A stretch of 38,764 nucleotides of DNA from a filamentous cyanobacterium CCP2 (lineage in GTDB: Bacteria > Cyanobacteriota > Cyanobacteriia > Elainellales > Elainellaceae), in NCBI GenBank assembly GCA_003003615.1, contig PVWD01000026.1, forward strand, positions 1 to 38,764. Reading direction: 5' to 3'. Numbering within the stretch: the first letter of the stretch is position 1; each line of letters opens with the position of its first letter. The notes beneath the pieces were generated by a model. That model was not told the origin of the DNA. It saw only the letters and a list, made by a program, of their open reading frames with translations, and ran no database searches. Both the position numbers and the translations under genes were made by a program. Positions 34,998 through 38,764 of the stretch are shown here, in pieces.

Positions 34998-36026
34998 TTA
35001 ATCTTCGGCAAAGACGTAGCGGTACAGTTCACTGGGGTCAGGTTCTGGGCTATCCTGAGCAAACTTGACTGCATCTTCAACGACTTCTTGAATTCGCCGA
35101 TCGATCGCTTTCAGTTCATCAGCACTAACTAAATTCTTATCTGTCAGGTAGGCTGCCAAGCGTTTAATTGGATCGCGGGCTAACCATTCTTCTTTTTCAG
35201 CCTTCGATCGCAGCTCATCCGGATCAGCCAAGGAATGTCCTCGGAAGCGATAGGTGAGGCATTCAATCAGCGTTGGGCCTTCACCAGCACGGGCACGGGC
35301 AACGGCTTCCTGGGCAACCGTCCGCACCGCCAACACGTCCATTCCATCGACCTCTCTTCCCGGCATTCCAAACACGCTGGCCTTTTTGAAAATTTCAGGT
35401 TGGGAAGTGGCTCGTTCGTGGGCCATCCCGATCGCCCACTTATTATTTTCCACCACAAAAATAATGGGCAAATTCCACAAAGCCGCCATATTTAGGCATT
35501 CAAAGAATTGCCCGTTGTTGGTTGTCCCATCGCCAAAGAAGGCTGCCGTTACTTGATCTGCCGACTCATCTCCCATCGTTTCCCGGCGGTATTTCGTTTG
35601 GAAGGCCGCCCCCAGTGCCACCGGAATTCCTTCCCCAATGAAGGCATATCCTCCCAGCAGCCGATGCTCCGACGAAAACAGGTGCATGGAACCCCCACGC
35701 CCTTTACTGCATCCGGTTGCCTTACCAAAAAGCTCCGCCATCACATTGCGGGCTGGAACCCCCACACTCAACGCGTGAACATGATCCCGGTAGGTACTGC
35801 ACACATAATCCTCTCCGGGGCGCATTGCCCGAATTACGCCTGTCGAAACGGCTTCTTGCCCGTTGTACAAATGGACAAATCCAAACATTTTGCCCCGATA
35901 ATACATTTCGGCGCACTTGTCTTCAAATGCCCGACCGAGAACCATATCTTCGTATAACATTAGTCCCTCGTCCCGGCTGACTGGGTTCACGGAGGGCAAT
36001 GTTGGAATTGTCCGTTCCTGACTCAT
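34998..36026 (-). CDS. pdhA: Pyruvate dehydrogenase E1 component, alpha subunit
   Basis: A 342-residue thiamine diphosphate enzyme subunit that, with PdhB, decarboxylates pyruvate to feed acetyl-CoA formation. The ThDP/Mg motif is [20 protein letters not shown] ending in VVENN; the phosphorylation-loop region reads [26 protein letters not shown] and [13 protein letters not shown] are also typical. Length is standard. The beta subunit is not adjacent, as usual in cyanobacteria. Divergent from the ftn2/zipN gene. Confidence 0.96.
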   Translation of the reverse strand: MSQERTIPTLPSVNPVSRDEGLMLYEDMVLGRAFEDKCAEMYYRGKMFGFVHLYNGQEAVSTGVIRAMRPGEDYVCSTYRDHVHALSVGVPARNVMAELFGKATGCSKGRGGSMHLFSSEHRLLGGYAFIGEGIPVALGAAFQTKYRRETMGDESADQVTAAFFGDGTTNNGQFFECLNMAALWNLPIIFVVENNKWAIGMAHERATSQPEIFKKASVFGMPGREVDGMDVLAVRTVAQEAVARARAGEGPTLIECLTYRFRGHSLADPDELRSKAEKEEWLARDPIKRLAAYLTDKNLVSADELKAIDRRIQEVVEDAVKFAQDSPEPDPSELYRYVFAED

Positions 36027-36642
36027 GAATTTGTACTATCCTTGCTGCAAGAGTACACTAAACGTTAACGGCGAAAGGGTATCTTGATCCGCTACCCAAC
36101 GGTGACAGGGCTGCACAAGGGCATTGACACCCAGAGGGCTTGAACAAGCCTAATACAGTATTATCGCAGTCCCAGATATTAGCAGAATCTTAGGTAGGGA
36201 TTCTACTGTAGTGGGACATTAAACTAAGGATATCTACCCGATCGATCTAGCTTCAAGTCCTGAGGGGCTGCTTCATGTAACTGTGTTACTGTTACATAAT
36301 TTCTTTAAACTTATCGGGAAGCTGCTGGGGGTGCAGAATCGGAAATCACAAGGTGAACCAGCCACACAAGGAGTGTAAAGGTTGCTCTCATTTATTGCAC
36401 GGGATTGAAAGTCCAAAGTATAAACATAGGGGTAAATTGAGTTGAATGCTCGCGCTGCAAAAGTGAATTTCTGCATTGCGAAACCTTATGTAAGGGTAAG
36501 ATTTGTTTGTCGATGTTTGAGAGTGACTTGCGGCGGGTTCCTTAGAGGAGATCCTCTGCTAGGATGGGAGACTCAACGCAGGGCAGTTTACCTGACCTAA
36601 TCGTTCTAATATTTCAACTGATTGTTGCGGGGGAAGGGAATT
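36027..36642. other. Divergent intergenic region between pdhA and ftn2/zipN
   Basis: No gene. A nested dyad lies at 36275-36297 (ATGTAAC...GTTACAT, with an inner GTAAC-TGT-GTTAC), and AGAGGAGATCCTCT at 36544-36557 is a short inverted repeat about 90 bases before the zipN start. Both could be protein-binding sites for divergent promoters. Confidence 0.45.
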
Positions 36643-38745
36643 GTGCGAATTCCGCTGGATTACTACCGAATTCTAGGTTTACCAATTCAAGCAACGGCGG
36701 AGCAGTTGCAGCAGGCTCACCGTGATCGCACCCTGCAACTTCCCAGACGTGAATTTTCGGAGACGGCGATCGAGGCTCGTCGTCAATTAATTGATGAGGC
36801 GCATACGGTTCTGTCTGATCCTGCTCGTCGGCAAGAATACGATGCCAGCTTTTTGGCAACGTCCTACGACTTGTTGGAAGTTGGCAAATCTCAAGATTTG
36901 TCCGAAGAGCAGGGCTATGCAGATGAACCGTCGGGCTACGCCAATTCTGCCCTGAATAGTCCTGATTCCTATTCTCCCAACATTGACATTCAGGATGACC
37001 AGTTCATTGGGGCCTTGCTAATTCTGCAAGAACTGGGAGAATACGAGCTTGTGCTGAAGCTGGGCCGCCCTTACCTGGATGGCGGCAACCTCGCCTTGAA
37101 GCAAGGCCGATTTGGCGATCCAGATATTGTTGCTGCGGATGTGGTTTTAACGGTTGCTTTGTCTTGTTTGGAGCTGGGGCGTGAGCAGTGGCAGCAGGGA
37201 CAGTACGAAAAGGCTGCCGAGTCGCTTAAATTGGGACAGGATTTGCTCTTGCGAGAAGGGCTGTTTCCTAATCTGCGGGGTGAAATGCAGTCAGACCTTT
37301 ACAAACTTCGCCCTTACCGCATCCTGGAACTGGTGGCACTGCCAGAAGAGCAAACCCCTTCTCGTTATCAAGGGCTAGAGCTGCTGGGAGATATGCTGCA
37401 AGACCGAGGCGGCATTGATGGCAATGGAGATGACCAATCTGGGTTGTCGATCGACGATTTTTTACGGTTTATTCAACAATTACGCTCCTACCTGACGGCG
37501 GCAGAACAGCAAGAATTGTTTGAAGTGGAATCGCGTCGTCCTTCAGCCGTAGCCATTTACTTAGCCGTTTATGCCTTGCTGGCACGGGGGTTTGCTGAGC
37601 GTCAGCCGGCCCTGGTGCGTCGGGCAAAGGGAATGCTCCTGCGCTTAGGAACGCGGCAAGATGTGCATTTGGAGCAAGCGGTCTGTTCCCTTTTATTGGG
37701 GCAAACGGAGGAAGCCAGTCGGGCGTTAGACCTTAGCCAAGAGTTTGAGTCCCTTGCTTTTATTCGTGAGCATTCCCAGGGATCGCCTGATCTATTGCCT
37801 GGGTTGTGCCTTTACAGTGAACGCTGGCTACAAGATGAGGTTTTTCCTCACTTCCGGGATCTAGCTTACAAGCAAGCATCGCTAAAAGAATATTTTGCCG
37901 ATGAGGATGTGCAGGCCTATCTGGAAGAATTGCCCAATGAACCTGAACCTGTCAGCAGTGGTTGGTCGGCTCGCCGTGCTGGAACCACCACCACCTATCG
38001 CCCAGAGAGCCGGATTCGGACGGAACCGCGCCTACAAACGATTCAACCCAGGGCAACCGAACCACGAGTGGCGGGGGCAACAAACCGAGCTAACTCCACC
38101 GCGACGATCGATTCTGGTTATCCCACGATCATGAATGGTTCAGGGATATTTAATGACGATTATCCACCTGTGGATGAAAGCCCCGTGCCTGCTGTTCGTA
38201 ACGCTTCAGGTGCCGATCGCCCTCGCAATAACCATGCCCGGAGTACGCCAACCCGTCGCGGTGCTGGACGATCGCTCAGAGTCGATCGGCTCTTGTTTTT
38301 AGCGGCTCTGGGGGCAGGAATGATTCTGCTGCTTTATTTCTTCAGTCGCCTGTTGAGCCGACCTCAGCCAGCCCCGGTTGCCGGAAGGGAGGGGCTTCAG
38401 GTTGAGCGACTAGAGCCTGTTTTGGCAGAGGTGATTCCACCGCAAACGTCGGTTCCTGCGGTAAGTGAGCCATTGGATGAGTCAAATGCAGCAACGGTGA
38501 TTGAAAATTGGTTGTCTGCGAAGGCTGCTGCAATGGGACAAAACCATGAAGTCGATCGCCTCTCAGCGGCCCTGGCTGATCCAGCCTTATCTCGCTGGCA
38601 GGAGCAGGCTCAGCAGGCCCAAACGACGAATTCCTATTGGCAATATGAACACTCAGACGTAGAGGTGGTTTCGGTTGAGGTCTTTTCCGACGATCTAAGC
38701 TCCGGTGGTGGAGGTGAAGATCCTGATGGCGGTACTGATCTGGAT
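36643..38745 (+). CDS. ftn2: Cell division protein Ftn2/ZipN (ARC6 homologue), 3' truncated
   Basis: The first about 700 residues of the FtsZ-anchoring division protein Ftn2/ZipN, related to plant ARC6. GTG 36643 follows GGGGGAAGGG. The N-terminal J-like domain reads IPLDYYRILGLPIQATAEQLQQAHRD (in two pieces) with LSDPARRQEYDA; a helical, TPR-like middle follows; a basic stretch precedes one membrane helix (LLFLAALGAGMILLLYF); and the periplasmic IMS domain begins near AATVIENWLSAKAAAMG with SYWQYEHSDVEVVS. The gene runs into the adapter sequence at 38746, so the rest of the IMS domain is missing. The last native residues (SSGGGGEDPDGGTDLD) are an acidic Gly-rich insertion not usual at this point of the domain. 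Confidence 0.9.
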
Positions 38746-38764
38746 CTGTCTCTTATACACATCT
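38746..38764. other. Tn5/Nextera mosaic-end adapter at the contig end
   Basis: The final 19 bases, CTGTCTCTTATACACATCT, are the reverse complement of the Tn5 mosaic end used in tagmentation libraries. They are library-derived and not genomic, so any protein read through them (ending SLIHI) is an artefact. Confidence 0.97.

Noticed and set aside
1-38764. tRNA, rRNA or other standard structured RNA genes
   Set aside because: I looked for cloverleaf and ribosomal RNA signatures by eye and found none I could support; a covariance-model scan would be decisive.

Overview
The window reads as a complete 38.8 kb contig from a cyanobacterium, probably filamentous. Supporting signs are GCGATCGC/CGATCG octamer-type repeats throughout, an ndhC-ndhK-ndhJ operon, a Ftn2/ZipN cell-division gene, a CRR7-type NDH factor, a PTPA-CTERM-type surface protein and a HetC/HetP-like gene pair. 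The last 19 bases are the Tn5/Nextera mosaic end, so the right edge is an assembly end carrying adapter sequence and the final gene is cut there.

Region 1 (1-13,001) is the accessory and most interesting part. It holds a HetC-like peptidase-containing ABC exporter, an HlyD-type adaptor, a HetP-family protein, four small precursors with double-glycine-type leaders, an RTX-repeat protein, a degenerate SurA/PpiC-like protein, a poly-serine peptide, and a plesiocin-type graspetide precursor followed by its ATP-grasp ligase. The parts fit one peptide maturation and secretion system: the C39 domain would cut leaders after GG/GA, HetC plus HlyD would export, and the ATP-grasp enzyme would cyclise one cargo. 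Three signals tie the region together. (a) A 13-bp palindrome of the form YGCCA-N3-TGGCA occurs five times, upstream of hlyD, three of the peptide genes and the RTX gene. (b) A leader-like motif occurs at the N-terminus of the HlyD protein. (c) A similar leader-like motif occurs in the C-terminal part of the HetP-like protein. The last two are not export cargo in any ordinary sense.

Region 2 (12,998-15,138, minus strand) has a PTPA-CTERM surface protein and a pheophytinase-like alpha/beta hydrolase. Region 3 (15,326-21,467, plus strand) is the conserved rimP-nusA-ylxR-infB transcription/translation operon, preceded by an intrinsic terminator that may act as an attenuator. Region 4 (21,468-28,571) is phosphate-related: an RppA-like response regulator broken by a +1 frameshift but preceded by a four-repeat Pho box, then pstS-pstC-pstA-pstB and a PhoB/SphR-type regulator. 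It also contains a MITE-like element and one half of a 70-bp dispersed inverted repeat whose other copy lies next to ndhJ.

Region 5 (28,572-38,745) is mostly housekeeping: ndhCKJ, trmD, a PilB-like protein with no ATPase domain, a TVP38/TMEM64 membrane protein, a dienelactone-hydrolase-like secreted enzyme, crr7, pdhA, and the 5' part of ftn2/zipN.
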